From NCBI GenBank assembly GCA_958402795.1, contig CATXUX010000021.1, forward strand, positions 1 to 57,146: a stretch of 57,146 bases of DNA. The letters run 5' to 3'. Origin of the DNA: an uncultured Lachnospiraceae bacterium. Lineage in GTDB: Bacteria; Bacillota; Clostridia; Lachnospirales; Lachnospiraceae. Shown here piece after piece: positions 27,010 to 36,173 of the stretch; positions within the stretch are counted from its first letter, which is position 1, and each line of letters opens with the position of its first letter. The notes below the pieces were generated by a model. The model searched no databases. It saw only the letters and a program-made list of their open reading frames with translations, and was not told where the DNA came from. Position numbers and translations under genes: made by a program.

Positions 27010-27678
27010 CTATTCAATCTGCCAGTCGATCGGTGTCTCTCCATGCGCCTCAAGGAAGGCGTTGGTCTGGCTGAACGGTCTGCTGCCAAAGAATCCTCTG
27101 TAAGCCGATAAAGGACTCGGGTGCGGCGCTTTTAGAATCAGATGCTGTGGATTCGTCAGCATTTTTTCTTTTCGCTGCGCCGGTGCGCCCCAGAGGATAA
27201 ATACGATCGGGCGGTCCTGACTATTCAGTGCAAGAATCGCCGCGTCCGTAAATTCCTCCCAGCCGATGCCGCGGTGGGAGTTCGCCTGGTGCGCCCGCAC
27301 AGTCAGCACGGTGTTCAGCAGCAGCACGCCCTGCTCGGCCCACTTTGTCAGACACCCGTGATTCGGGATCGTGCATCCCAGATCGTCATGGAGTTCCTGA
27401 TAAATATTCACAAGAGACGGAGGAATCTCCACCCCTTTCTGGACAGAAAAGCACAGACCATGCGCCTGCCCGTCGTTGTGATACGGATCCTGCCCGAGGA
27501 TCACCGCTTTCACATCCTTCAGCGGCGTAAGGTGAAACGCATTAAAGATATCCTTCGCCGGCGGAAATATTTTTCTCGTCTTGTACTCCTCATTTATCGT
27601 CTCATATAATTTCTTATAATAGGGTTTGCCAAACTCCCCTTTCATCGCTTCATACCAGTCGCCGTTCAGTCCCGCCAT
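27010..27678 (-). CDS. ung: Uracil-DNA glycosylase (family 1)
   Basis: 222 residues from ATG 27678 with AAGGAG nine bases upstream. Removes uracil from DNA in base-excision repair. The water-activating motif GQDPYHNDGQAHG, the uracil-binding LLLNTVLTVR and the C-terminal HPSPLSAYRGFFGS with the catalytic histidine are present, as is the length of about 225. It follows hisF in the same direction by 56 bases, probably on the same transcript without functional link. Confidence 0.96.
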   Translation of the reverse strand: MAGLNGDWYEAMKGEFGKPYYKKLYETINEEYKTRKIFPPAKDIFNAFHLTPLKDVKAVILGQDPYHNDGQAHGLCFSVQKGVEIPPSLVNIYQELHDDLGCTIPNHGCLTKWAEQGVLLLNTVLTVRAHQANSHRGIGWEEFTDAAILALNSQDRPIVFILWGAPAQRKEKMLTNPQHLILKAPHPSPLSAYRGFFGSRPFSQTNAFLEAHGETPIDWQIE

Positions 27679-27734
27679 TGCATACCACTCCTTCTCTTTT
27701 GTCGTGTCCCCGCCCCAGTTCTGAGACTTTCCCC

Positions 27735-28499
27735 TCATGACAGCCTTACAGAAATGCCTTCTTCCCGGAGGTATTCTTTCACTTCTCTGATTTCCAGTTC
27801 TTTATAGTGGAACAAGGACGCTGCCAGCGCCGCGTCTGCGCCGCCTGTTGTCAGTGCTTCTTTAAAGTGTTCCTTTGTCCCCGCGCCGCCCGATGCGATC
27901 ACCGGGATTGACACACTGTCCGCAATGGCGCGTGTCAGTTCCAGATCATATCCCGCTTTCGTCCCATCGCAGTCCATACTTGTCAGCAGGATCTCTCCTG
28001 CCCCCAGATGTTCTACTTTTTTCGCCCATTCGACGGCGTCGATCCCCACATCGATCCGCCCGCCGTTTTTATAAATATTCCATCCGCTCCCGTCGGCTCT
28101 TCGCTTTGCATCGATCGCAACCACCACGCACTGACTTCCGAACTTTTCAGCCGCATCATGGATCAGTTCCGGTGTGTTGATCGCCGAAGAATTGATTGAT
28201 ATCTTATCCGCGCCTTCCCGCAAAAGCGCCCGGAAGTCCTCGACAGTCCGGATCCCTCCGCCCACAGTAAACGGGATAAATACACATTCCGCCACCTTAC
28301 GCACCATATCCACCACCGTCGCGCGCGCGTCAGACGATGCAGTAATGTCCAGAAATACCAGCTCGTCCGCGCCCGCCCGGTCATATGCCTTTGCAATTTC
28401 CACCGGGTCTCCGGCATCTTTTAAATCCACAAAATTCACGCCCTTCACCACACGTCCCCCATTGACGTCCAGGCATGGAATAATCCTCTTTGTAAACAT
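27735..28499 (-). CDS. hisF: Imidazole glycerol phosphate synthase, cyclase subunit
   Basis: 254 residues from ATG 28499 (AGGGAGAG upstream). Joins with HisH to turn PRFAR and ammonia into imidazole glycerol phosphate and AICAR, linking histidine and purine synthesis. It is a TIM barrel with RIIPCLDVNGGRVVKG holding the first catalytic aspartate, the second aspartate in LLTSMDCDGTKAGYD, and phosphate sites PFTVGGGIRTVEDF and VIASGGAGTKEHF. Other his genes are not in the window, so this pair is split from the rest of the pathway. A repeat cluster separates it from hisH. Confidence 0.96.
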   Translation of the reverse strand: MFTKRIIPCLDVNGGRVVKGVNFVDLKDAGDPVEIAKAYDRAGADELVFLDITASSDARATVVDMVRKVAECVFIPFTVGGGIRTVEDFRALLREGADKISINSSAINTPELIHDAAEKFGSQCVVVAIDAKRRADGSGWNIYKNGGRIDVGIDAVEWAKKVEHLGAGEILLTSMDCDGTKAGYDLELTRAIADSVSIPVIASGGAGTKEHFKEALTTGGADAALAASLFHYKELEIREVKEYLREEGISVRLS

Positions 28500-28511
28500 T
28501 TTTTCTCTCCC

Positions 28512-28716
28512 TACTGTGAGCACTTGTACTGTGAGCACTTGGCGAGGTTCTTTCGAGCCTAGTGCGAACGTAGTTACCCGCGGCTTAGCGAGGTCCTTTC
28601 GAGCTTAGCGCGGCGTAACTTCCTTGCCTTAAGCACTTGCCGAATTTTTCCGAGCCTAGTGCGAATGCAGTTACCCGCAACTTAGCGAGGTCCTTTCGAG
28701 CTTAGCGCGGCGTAAC
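28512..28716. repeat. Composite repeat cluster between hisH and hisF
   Basis: It starts with a tandem duplication of the 15-mer TACTGTGAGCACTTG (28512-28526, 28527-28541). Two longer units follow, about 28533-28619 and 28632-28716. Each holds module A, a near-palindrome CACTTGGCGAGG...GCCTAGTG (28536-28564, 28634-28661), then AGTTACCCGC, then module B, TTAGCGAGGTCCTTTCGAG plus CTTAGCG (28584-28610 and 28681-28707), and ends CGGCGTAAC. Unit 1 and unit 2 are nearly identical in module B and diverged in module A. A related module is at 9906-9935. The cluster fills the 224-base hisH-hisF gap and contains no gene. Confidence 0.8.
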
Positions 28717-28723
28717 ATCCTTA

Positions 28724-29332
28724 TTATTCTATACTCACAAAATTTTTCAATATCTGTAACCCAACTTCGCTGCTTTTCTCCGGATGAAACTGACAGGCGA
28801 ATACATTTCCTTTTTCTACCGATGCGTGAATGTGGACTCCATATTCTGTGGAAGCCTTGACGATATCTTCTTCCCGTGCTTTTAGATAATAGGAATGTAC
28901 AAAATAGACATAGGACTGCTCCTCAATCCCCTGAAAAAGCCGCCCGTCGTGCTCCAGATGCAGAGAGTTCCACCCCATATGCGGAATTTTCAATCCGTCT
29001 GCTGCAGGAATCCGCAGGATCTCTCCCGGCAGGATACCGAGTCCGTCCACTCCCGGCGCCTCATCGCTTCGCTCAAATAAAAGCTGCAGTCCGAGACAGA
29101 TTCCCAAAAAAGGAGTTCCCTCCGCAGCCACATCCCGGATCACCGTATCCAGTCCTCTTCGTTTCAGATTTCCCATCGCATCGCCAAATGCACCGACGCC
29201 GGGCAGGATTACCCGGTCCGCACGCATAATTTCTTTCGCGTCGTCCGTGATCCTGACCTCCTGCCCCAGCAAAAGCAGCGCTTTTTCCACACTTCTGACA
29301 TTTCCCGCATCATAATCAATAATTGCTATCAT
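28724..29332 (-). CDS. hisH: Imidazole glycerol phosphate synthase, glutamine amidotransferase subunit
   Basis: 202 residues; ATG 29332 with AGAGGTAAA upstream. Glutaminase that supplies ammonia to HisF. Class I glutamine amidotransferase motifs are intact: LPGVGAFGDAMGNL (oxyanion strand), nucleophile cysteine in FLGICLGLQLLFE, and the histidine-glutamate pair in CQFHPEKSSEVG. Length is typical. It lies 224 bases upstream of its partner hisF, an unusual distance caused by the inserted repeats. Confidence 0.96.
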   Translation of the reverse strand: MIAIIDYDAGNVRSVEKALLLLGQEVRITDDAKEIMRADRVILPGVGAFGDAMGNLKRRGLDTVIRDVAAEGTPFLGICLGLQLLFERSDEAPGVDGLGILPGEILRIPAADGLKIPHMGWNSLHLEHDGRLFQGIEEQSYVYFVHSYYLKAREEDIVKASTEYGVHIHASVEKGNVFACQFHPEKSSEVGLQILKNFVSIE

Positions 29333-29389
29333 ATATTTTTACCTCTGATTGTTTCCGGTTCAAAGAACACGTTCTGTAAGGGTATTCTA

Positions 29390-30913
29390 TCACATCAGTT
29401 CCCCGCTTTCAATAACATCAGACTGGTTCTTCTCTTTTCCGGTTGACGCGTTTGCGTCCAGTTCAAACCAGAATTCCACCCCGTTATCAAAATTTCTTAC
29501 GCCATAGTTCTGGTGCAGAGATTCCATGATTGCCTTGACGATCGAAAGTCCGATCCCATTGCCGCCATATTCCCTTGTATGTGCCTTATCCACCTTATAA
29601 AACTTATCCCAGATCTTATCAATGTCCTCCTCCGGGATCGGATTCCCGCTGTTAAATACCGTAACCCGTACCGTATCTTCCTGTGGGATCACGCGGACCT
29701 CGATCCGCTTTTCATTGTCTGCATGGTGGATCGCGTTGGTCAGATAGTTCCGGAATACCTGCTCCACCTTATACTCATCCGCCCATACAAAAGCCTCTTC
29801 ATCTGCAATGAAATCTACTTTCGCACCTGCCTGCTGGATCAGAATGTCACAGCTTGTAAGGACACCGCTGATCAGCCGGACAATATCAAATCTGGTAAAT
29901 TCTACATCATCATCCCCAAACTCCAACTGGTTCAGTGTCAGAAGGTTCTTCACCATCCGGTTCATCTTATCGGATTCATCAATAATGACGTCACAATAAA
30001 ATTCCGCGCTCTCCGGATCGTCCGCGATTCCTTCCTTGAGTCCCTCGGCATATCCCTGGATCAGCGCGATCGGCGTTTTCAGTTCATGGGAAATATTCCC
30101 AATGAATTCGCTTCGCTTATCTTCGATCTTTTTTTTCTGTTCAATATCCTTCTGGAGCTGATTATTTGCGCTTTTGAGTTCCGAGATCGTCTCCTCCAGC
30201 CGTTCCGACATCCGGTTGAAGTTACCGCCCAGTACACCGATCTCATTTGTACCGCCGCTTGTATACTTGGCGTCAAAATCCAGATCAGCCATCCGTTTTG
30301 ATAATTTCGTCAGCTCCTGCAGCGGTTTCGTGATCCGCTCGGCAAAGAACCATACAAAAACCGCGCCGGACAGCAGCACAACGATTCCGATATAGATCAG
30401 GAAACGGTTGGTGAGGCTCACGCTGTCGCGGATACTGTCAAGCGAGCTCTGAATCAGGAACACCGAATCGTCCGACAAGTGCCCGTACATCTCGATATAC
30501 TCTCCGTTATGGAACTGGTCGTTCACCTTGCTGATCGCGTAAGAGTCCTCTTTTTCCAGAACTTCTCCGCTGATCATTCCTACCTGGTAGCCAAATAATT
30601 GAAGATAAAGGATTCCGCGTTTTTCCATATCCGTAGAAAATACGATATCGCCGCCGTCCGGGGTCACCACGATCATCTGAAGGTTGTTTCTCTGGCACAG
30701 CCTTTTTATCTCCTCCTGCATCTCCTCGCTGGAAATGTTCTCCTCTCCCACCGCTTTTTCCAGTATCTCGTACATCGTGACCATATTGTCCTGCCTGCCG
30801 CGTATGTAGAAGGGTTCCAGATACGTGCTGTTGATCAGGCAGATCATGACAATGACCAGCAGGATCAGTCCCAGATACACCGCCATCATCTGGCGCTTAA
30901 TTGAACTTTTCAT
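29390..30913 (-). CDS. Membrane sensor histidine kinase with HAMP domain
   Basis: 507 residues. TM1 is about 9-28, an outer sensor domain about 30-168 (PAS-like alpha/beta pattern possible), TM2 about 170-190, then HAMP (AERITKPLQELTKLSKRM onward), a coiled linker, and DHp with histidine 276 in NISHELKTPIALIQGYAEG. HATPase_c follows with VFRNYLTNAIHH (N), VTVFNSGNPIPEEDIDKIWD (G1), and YGGNGIGLSIVKAIME (G2). Its start overlaps the regulator stop as ATGA, so the pair is translated together. The design resembles PhoR/ResE/VanS-type kinases; the signal is unknown. The upstream ABC exporter is the likely target or partner. Confidence 0.92.
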   Translation of the reverse strand: MKSSIKRQMMAVYLGLILLVIVMICLINSTYLEPFYIRGRQDNMVTMYEILEKAVGEENISSEEMQEEIKRLCQRNNLQMIVVTPDGGDIVFSTDMEKRGILYLQLFGYQVGMISGEVLEKEDSYAISKVNDQFHNGEYIEMYGHLSDDSVFLIQSSLDSIRDSVSLTNRFLIYIGIVVLLSGAVFVWFFAERITKPLQELTKLSKRMADLDFDAKYTSGGTNEIGVLGGNFNRMSERLEETISELKSANNQLQKDIEQKKKIEDKRSEFIGNISHELKTPIALIQGYAEGLKEGIADDPESAEFYCDVIIDESDKMNRMVKNLLTLNQLEFGDDDVEFTRFDIVRLISGVLTSCDILIQQAGAKVDFIADEEAFVWADEYKVEQVFRNYLTNAIHHADNEKRIEVRVIPQEDTVRVTVFNSGNPIPEEDIDKIWDKFYKVDKAHTREYGGNGIGLSIVKAIMESLHQNYGVRNFDNGVEFWFELDANASTGKEKNQSDVIESGELM

Positions 30914-31590
30914 TCGTCTACCTCAAATTTATATCCCATCCCCCAGATGGTTTTAATGTATTCGCCTTTTTCTCCGAGCTTGCTGCGCAGCTTTTTCACA
31001 TGGGTGTCAATGGTTCTGGCATCTCCGAAATAGTCATAGTTCCACACATTGTTCAGAATCTTCTCTCTGGACAGGGCAATCCCCTGGTTCTCCAGAAAAT
31101 AGGACAGCAGTTCAAACTCTTTATAGCTGAGGTCCACCGTTTTTCCGTCGATCTTCACAATATGCGCCGCCTTGTCGATCACGATGCCGCCCGCCTCGAT
31201 CTGTTCGCCCGGCTCCAGTCCCTGTGTCCTGCGCAGGATCGCCCCGACACGCGCCACAAGGATTTTGGGACTGAACGGTTTGGAAATATATTCGTCCACA
31301 CCAAGTTCAAAACCCTGTAGCTCATCCCGCTCTTCCGCGCGCGCCGTCAGCATGATGATCGGCACCCGGGAATTTTCCCTGATCTCCCGGCATACCTGCC
31401 ACCCATCCATCTTAGGCATCATCACGTCCAGAATGATCAGAGCAATGTCCTTATCCTCATAGAACCGGTCCATTGCCTCCATGCCGTCCGCGGCCTCCAG
31501 CACCTGATATCCCTCGCGTACCAGGAAATCCTTTACCAGCTTGCGCATCCTGCTCTCATCATCTACCACAAGAATTTTTTTTGACTCCAT
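30910..31590 (-). CDS. OmpR-family response regulator
   Basis: 226 residues. Receiver with DDE at 10-12 and phospho-aspartate 55 in LIILDVMMPKMDGW, the conserved lysine in YISKPFSPKIL, and a winged-helix DNA-binding domain (about 130-226) with LSYKEFELLSYFLEN and DTHVKKLRSKLGEKG. It overlaps its kinase by four bases and follows the long permease by 13 bases. The transcription order is therefore ATPase, permease, regulator, kinase. Confidence 0.94.
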   Translation of the reverse strand: MESKKILVVDDESRMRKLVKDFLVREGYQVLEAADGMEAMDRFYEDKDIALIILDVMMPKMDGWQVCREIRENSRVPIIMLTARAEERDELQGFELGVDEYISKPFSPKILVARVGAILRRTQGLEPGEQIEAGGIVIDKAAHIVKIDGKTVDLSYKEFELLSYFLENQGIALSREKILNNVWNYDYFGDARTIDTHVKKLRSKLGEKGEYIKTIWGMGYKFEVDE

Positions 31591-31603
31591 ATCTATAGCC
31601 TCC

Positions 31604-34600
31604 TTATTCTACGCTCTTGAGCGATTCCACCATATCGATCTTTTTCAGTTTGAAATACATGATTCCGTTCACAAGCAGTGCAAATGCTACTGTGACGACA
31701 AACCCGGTCACGAAGGAACTCAGGTCAATGTTTCTGCTGAACATCGCGGACTCTACCTCGACTGTCGTAATAACAAACCGGTGAAGGACCTTCCCCAGTC
31801 CGATGCCCAGAACCGCGCCGATCAGTGTCAGGATGATATTTTCACGGTATACATACATCGCCACCTCGCCCGGATAGAATCCGAGCACCTTTAATGTCGC
31901 CAGTTCTCGTTTCCGCTCTGTAATATTGATATTATTCAGGTTATACAGTACAACAAATGCCAGTAACCCGGCGGCAGCAACCAGTACCACGATCACGTAG
32001 TCCAGCGCGCCCAGCATGTTTTCGATCTGTGCGCGGAAATCTCTTGTATAACTGCAGCTCAGCGCCCCTTCCAGCTCCAGAATCGTCTCTCCGACTTCCT
32101 CCGATGTTTTTTCCGTTCCGTCTGTCACAGAGAAATATACCGAGTTGTATTCCGGTTCATCCCCGAAAAGCTCTTCATACAATGTCGGCGTCATATACAG
32201 ATAGTGTGACATATAGTTCTCGCATACTGCTGTGATCTGAACCTCCAGTTCTCCTTTCACATCATCCTTGATCAAGATCGTATCTCCCGGTTCCACATCC
32301 AGATATTCGGACATCTTTTCCGTCAGGATCACGCCTTCATCAGACAGTGAATAAGACTCGTGGCTTGTGCGGTCCCGCAGTACAATAAATTTTGTAAATT
32401 CATCAAGATTCTTCGGGACATTGAGGTATACTTCTTTTTCGGTATCTCCGCTTTTTACAACAATATTTTTCAACAGGTTCAGGCAGTCTGATTCAACCCG
32501 TGAATCGGCCTCCAGTTCCGACAGTACCTGTTCCTGTTCTTCATCTGATGCTTCCGTGTTCAGGATCAGGTCTCCGTCGTAGAGCTGAAGCTCCCCATAC
32601 TGCAGTGTTCCGATATTGTAAATGGAATCCTCCAGTCCGAATCCGAACAGCAATAGCGCCATACAGCCGCCGATTCCGAATACGGTCATGAAGAACCGCT
32701 TTTTATATCGGATCAGGTTGCGGATGGTTGATTTCCATGAGAAGCTCAGATGCTTCCACAAAAACGGAATCCTCTCCAGCAGAATCCGTTTTCCCTGTTT
32801 TGGCGTCGGCGGTCTCATGAGCTGGGCCGCCGGTTCCCGAAGTTCCCGGAAGCAAGACGCCACCGTTGCCAGGATCGTACAGGCAAGCGCCGCTGCCGAA
32901 GCGGTCAGCGCATATTTCAGTTCGTACGGGACCACCACGTTCGGGAGATGCGGATACATGATCTTGTATGCCATAATAATAATATACGGGAATACTTTTT
33001 CTCCGAACAAAACGCCGATCACACATCCCAGTACCGTTGCGAGGAACGCATATCCGATATATTTTGCCGCAATGGAGGCTCTGCTGTATCCAAGCGCCTT
33101 GAGTGTACCGATCTGTGTCCGCTGTTCCTCTACCATGCGCGTCATCGTTGTCAGACTGATCAGCGCCGCCACAAGGAAAAATAATACCGGAAACACCTGG
33201 CCGATCGCACGCATCCGGTCCGCATTTTCCCCGTACCCGCTGTATTCTGTCAGGTTATCGCGGTCATACACATACCATTTTGCATGTTCGATCTTGCTGA
33301 TCTCATCCTCCGCAGCTTTTAACTCTTCCTCCGCCTCGGCAAACTGTGCCTCTGCATCCTGCTTTGCCTGATTATACTCCGCTTCCCCCTCTTCAAGTTC
33401 TTTCTTTTTTGCATCCAGTTCTGTCTGTCCTGCTTCCAGCTCCGCCCTTCCGGCGTCTATCTCTGCCTGACCGGACTCCAGTTCTTTCCTTCCGGCGTCC
33501 ACTTCTGCCTGTCCGGAAGAGAGCGTCTTCCGGTTCGCATCCACTTCCGCCTGTCCGTCGCGCAATTCCTGCCGTTTTCCATCCAGAACCACAGCTCCGT
33601 CCGCCAGTTCCTGCTTCTTTGCATCCAACTGCGCCTGCGCATCTGCAAGCTCCTGCTTTTTCTCATCCAACTGCGCCTGGGCCGCCGCAAGTTCCTGCTC
33701 CCCTTCCGTCACCTGGCTCCACACTTGATCCAGTTCCGCCTGCAATGCGTCCGCCGCTGACTGTAAAGAAGAAAGTGCATTTTGCGAAATGCGGATCCGG
33801 CTGTTCATGCTTTCAAGCTCCTGCTGCATCTGCAAAAGCGTCCCTTCGTCCGCTGTCCCGGACGCCACGAGCGCATCATATTCTGCCTGCAGTGCATCCC
33901 GTTCTGCAATCTGGCTTTCCAGCTTTGCATTCTGTTCTTCCAGCTTTGCCTTTGCCTCGTCAAACAGATTTTGTACGGAAGTGAGCAGGCTTTTTGACTG
34001 CTCCAGTTCCGCCCTCGCGGCATCCACTTCCGCCTGAGCCGCATCCACCTGACTCTGTGCCGCTGTGAGCTGCTCCTGTGCCTCTGCGATCTGCGACTGT
34101 CCGGCTATAATTTCAGACTGCGCGTCCGTGATCTGCTCCCAGCCGCTGTGGATCTGGGACTGCGCGCTTTCCAACTGATTCTGCCCCTCTGTGATCCGGG
34201 ACTGTGCCGCATCCAACTGATTCTGCCCCTCTGTGATCTGGGACTGTGCCGCATCCAGACTGGCTGCTCCGTCTGTAATCTCGGACTGCGCTGCATCAAT
34301 CTGGGATTTTCCGTCATCAATCTGCTGCTTTGCCTCATCCAGTTGTTTCTGCGCTTCCTGCTTCGCATCCTCATACTCCGAGCGCGCCTTGTCCAGTTGG
34401 GCGTTGGCGTCCTCTATCAACTGATCGTAACGTGCCTGCTCCCGCTCTTTGCGGATTTCTTCAATATTGTCACAGACCTCCTCGATCCGCGCGTCATATT
34501 CGTCTGTAAATGCGGTCAGCTCCTTCGCGCCCTCCACGGTCGCGTACAATTCCGTATAGACGTCCAGTTTAAAGCATTCATCGCGCACACACACAAATCC

Positions 34601-35230
34601 ATCAATACTTCCTGTTCCGATTGTCGTGCTCCCTCTGTGAAAGGAAATATAGCACGGACTGCTGACTGCTCCTACGATCGTATAGGTATCCGTCTCCAGC
34701 GTGTCTGTCAGTTCTGTTTTATTTCCCGACGAAAAAGTGATCTCATCCCCGATCGAGTATCCGCTCGCATCCAGAAAGTCCACATCTACCGCACATTCCT
34801 TTTCCGATTTCGGCAGATATCCTTCCTCTACGGTTACCTGATTCAGGTTCGGTAAAAGCGACATCACATGTACCACTGCCTGGCTGTCCTTCGTGGCGCA
34901 GACTGCATCTACCGAGTAGCCGCCTTCAACATATTCAATTCCGTCTACCTGCTCCAGCGCTTCGATGTCCTCGTCCGTCAGGCCGAGTGTACTGATCACC
35001 TGAATGTCCATCAGATCATGCTCGTCAAAATACTCATCTCCCGAATATCTCATATCCGGTTCTGACGCCCGGATTCCTGAGAAAAAAGAGACGCCGATCG
35101 CCACAATAAAGAGAATGGACAGAAATCTTCCAAGGCTTTTTCTGATTTCCATGCCGAAATCTTTTTTCAACGCCTGTTTTCCCGTTTTTTTCTTATGCTT
35201 CCCCTTTTTCCATATCGTTTTTCTGCTCAT
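31604..35230 (-). CDS. FtsX-like ABC permease with giant coiled-coil stalk
   Basis: 1208 residues. An N-terminal TM (about 34-53) leads to an outer domain (about 55-250). A coiled-coil insertion of almost 400 residues (about 255-650) follows, built from 14-residue double-heptad units such as DAAQSQITEGQNQL and GQAEVDAGRKELES. Then come two FtsX-like TM blocks: about 685-800, with MVEEQRTQIGTLKALGYSR, and the C-terminal block with NITERKRELATLKVLGFYPG and four late TM helices. A second outer domain (about 870-1060) lies between them. This is the architecture of a mechanotransmission-type exporter whose stalk reaches through the cell wall. It pairs with the ATPase upstream. The inner repeats are near-identical in DNA, see 34171-34254. 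Confidence 0.88.
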   Translation of the reverse strand: MSRKTIWKKGKHKKKTGKQALKKDFGMEIRKSLGRFLSILFIVAIGVSFFSGIRASEPDMRYSGDEYFDEHDLMDIQVISTLGLTDEDIEALEQVDGIEYVEGGYSVDAVCATKDSQAVVHVMSLLPNLNQVTVEEGYLPKSEKECAVDVDFLDASGYSIGDEITFSSGNKTELTDTLETDTYTIVGAVSSPCYISFHRGSTTIGTGSIDGFVCVRDECFKLDVYTELYATVEGAKELTAFTDEYDARIEEVCDNIEEIRKEREQARYDQLIEDANAQLDKARSEYEDAKQEAQKQLDEAKQQIDDGKSQIDAAQSEITDGAASLDAAQSQITEGQNQLDAAQSRITEGQNQLESAQSQIHSGWEQITDAQSEIIAGQSQIAEAQEQLTAAQSQVDAAQAEVDAARAELEQSKSLLTSVQNLFDEAKAKLEEQNAKLESQIAERDALQAEYDALVASGTADEGTLLQMQQELESMNSRIRISQNALSSLQSAADALQAELDQVWSQVTEGEQELAAAQAQLDEKKQELADAQAQLDAKKQELADGAVVLDGKRQELRDGQAEVDANRKTLSSGQAEVDAGRKELESGQAEIDAGRAELEAGQTELDAKKKELEEGEAEYNQAKQDAEAQFAEAEEELKAAEDEISKIEHAKWYVYDRDNLTEYSGYGENADRMRAIGQVFPVLFFLVAALISLTTMTRMVEEQRTQIGTLKALGYSRASIAAKYIGYAFLATVLGCVIGVLFGEKVFPYIIIMAYKIMYPHLPNVVVPYELKYALTASAAALACTILATVASCFRELREPAAQLMRPPTPKQGKRILLERIPFLWKHLSFSWKSTIRNLIRYKKRFFMTVFGIGGCMALLLFGFGLEDSIYNIGTLQYGELQLYDGDLILNTEASDEEQEQVLSELEADSRVESDCLNLLKNIVVKSGDTEKEVYLNVPKNLDEFTKFIVLRDRTSHESYSLSDEGVILTEKMSEYLDVEPGDTILIKDDVKGELEVQITAVCENYMSHYLYMTPTLYEELFGDEPEYNSVYFSVTDGTEKTSEEVGETILELEGALSCSYTRDFRAQIENMLGALDYVIVVLVAAAGLLAFVVLYNLNNINITERKRELATLKVLGFYPGEVAMYVYRENIILTLIGAVLGIGLGKVLHRFVITTVEVESAMFSRNIDLSSFVTGFVVTVAFALLVNGIMYFKLKKIDMVESLKSVE
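34171..34254 (-). repeat. Tandem 42-bp duplication inside the stalk-coding region
   Basis: Two 42-base units (34171-34212 and 34213-34254) differ at very few positions and encode consecutive 14-residue repeats (about residues 326-353). Another pair of 42-base units with the same period lies around 33440-33530. The in-frame period of 14 residues equals two heptads, so gain or loss of a unit would lengthen or shorten the stalk without breaking it. Confidence 0.75.
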
Positions 35231-35306
35231 ATGTATGCCCTGCCGTTCTATCTGTTTCTATCCCGTCTGTTTCGCCTCGTTTCCCGGTCAGTCCGCCATG
35301 TTCCCC

Positions 35307-36011
35307 TTACCACTCGATCAGATCCACGGACATTGGATTTTCATTCAGTGTCATGGAATCAACCCTGCCGTTCTTGATCCGGATCAGCCGGTCCGCCATC
35401 GGAGCAAGCGCAGAGTTATGTGTGATCACAATGACAGTCATCCCTCGTTCCCGGCATGTATCCTGCAGCAGTGTCAGGATTGCTTTTCCTGTATTATAGT
35501 CCAGTGCGCCGGTCGGTTCATCGCAGAGCATCAGCTTCGGGTTCTTTGCAAGCGCGCGCGCAATGGATACTCTCTGCTGTTCGCCGCCGGAGAGCTGTGC
35601 CGGAAAATTGTCCGCCCGGTCCGCCAGTCCGACGTCCCGCAGAACTTCCATCGCATCCAGAGGATCCTTGCTGATCTGCAGCGCCAGCTCCACATTTTCT
35701 TTCGCAGTCAGGTTCGGCACCAGATTATAAAACTGAAACACAAACCCGATATCGTTGCGGCGGTATGTCGTAAGCTGCCGCTCATTATAACTGGTAATAT
35801 CCTCTCCGTCTACTATGATTCTGCCGTCTGTCGCAGTATCCATCCCTCCGAGGATATTCAGCACGGTGGTCTTGCCCGCGCCGCTTGGTCCTACGATCAC
35901 GACAAACTCACCTTTTCTGATCACAAAATCAATTCCGTCCGCGGCACGGATCTCAACTTCCCCCATTTTATATACTTTTGTAATATTTTCCAACTGAACA
36001 AATTCCGGCAT
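35307..36011 (-). CDS. ABC transporter ATP-binding protein (LolD/MacB type)
   Basis: 234 residues from ATG 36011 (GGGA upstream); an earlier ATG at 36035 lacks a ribosome site. Motifs: Walker A GPSGAGKTT, Q-loop FVFQFYNLVPNL, signature LSGGEQQRVSIARAL, Walker B LMLCDEPTGALDYN, H-loop VITHN. The family partners FtsX-like permeases such as the one 76 bases downstream. It begins the ABC-two-component operon. Confidence 0.93.
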   Translation of the reverse strand: MPEFVQLENITKVYKMGEVEIRAADGIDFVIRKGEFVVIVGPSGAGKTTVLNILGGMDTATDGRIIVDGEDITSYNERQLTTYRRNDIGFVFQFYNLVPNLTAKENVELALQISKDPLDAMEVLRDVGLADRADNFPAQLSGGEQQRVSIARALAKNPKLMLCDEPTGALDYNTGKAILTLLQDTCRERGMTVIVITHNSALAPMADRLIRIKNGRVDSMTLNENPMSVDLIEW

Positions 36012-36123
36012 AGCGTTTCCCTGCACTTTCCTCATTTTTGAAAAATGGCTATTTCTTTATCATTATACCATGCCAAAAAGATTTTGTGGAAGTTTTCACA
36101 GTATTTTTACAGACATTGCAAAG

Positions 36124-36170
36124 AAAAAAGAACAGTTCTCTGCATCTTTTGCAGAAAACTGTTCTTTTTT
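36124..36170. terminator. Strong bidirectional intrinsic terminator
   Basis: AAAAAAGAACAGTT-C-TCTGCA, loop TCTT, TGCAGA-AA-ACTGTTCTTTTTT: a long stem with A-tract on one side and T-tract on the other, immediately after the stop of the thioesterase gene (minus strand). It separates the purine/thioesterase transcript from the ABC module. Confidence 0.85.
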
Positions 36171-36173
36171 CTA

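Noticed and set aside
28512..28716. The repeats between hisH and hisF as a CRISPR array
   Set aside because: Only two long units, no regular short repeat with unique spacers, units contain hairpin modules and conserved inner segments, and no cas genes are nearby.
33280..34465. Coiled-coil repeat region as a phage tail-tape or surface-antigen gene
   Set aside because: It is in frame with FtsX-type TM blocks on both sides and beside a matching ATPase.
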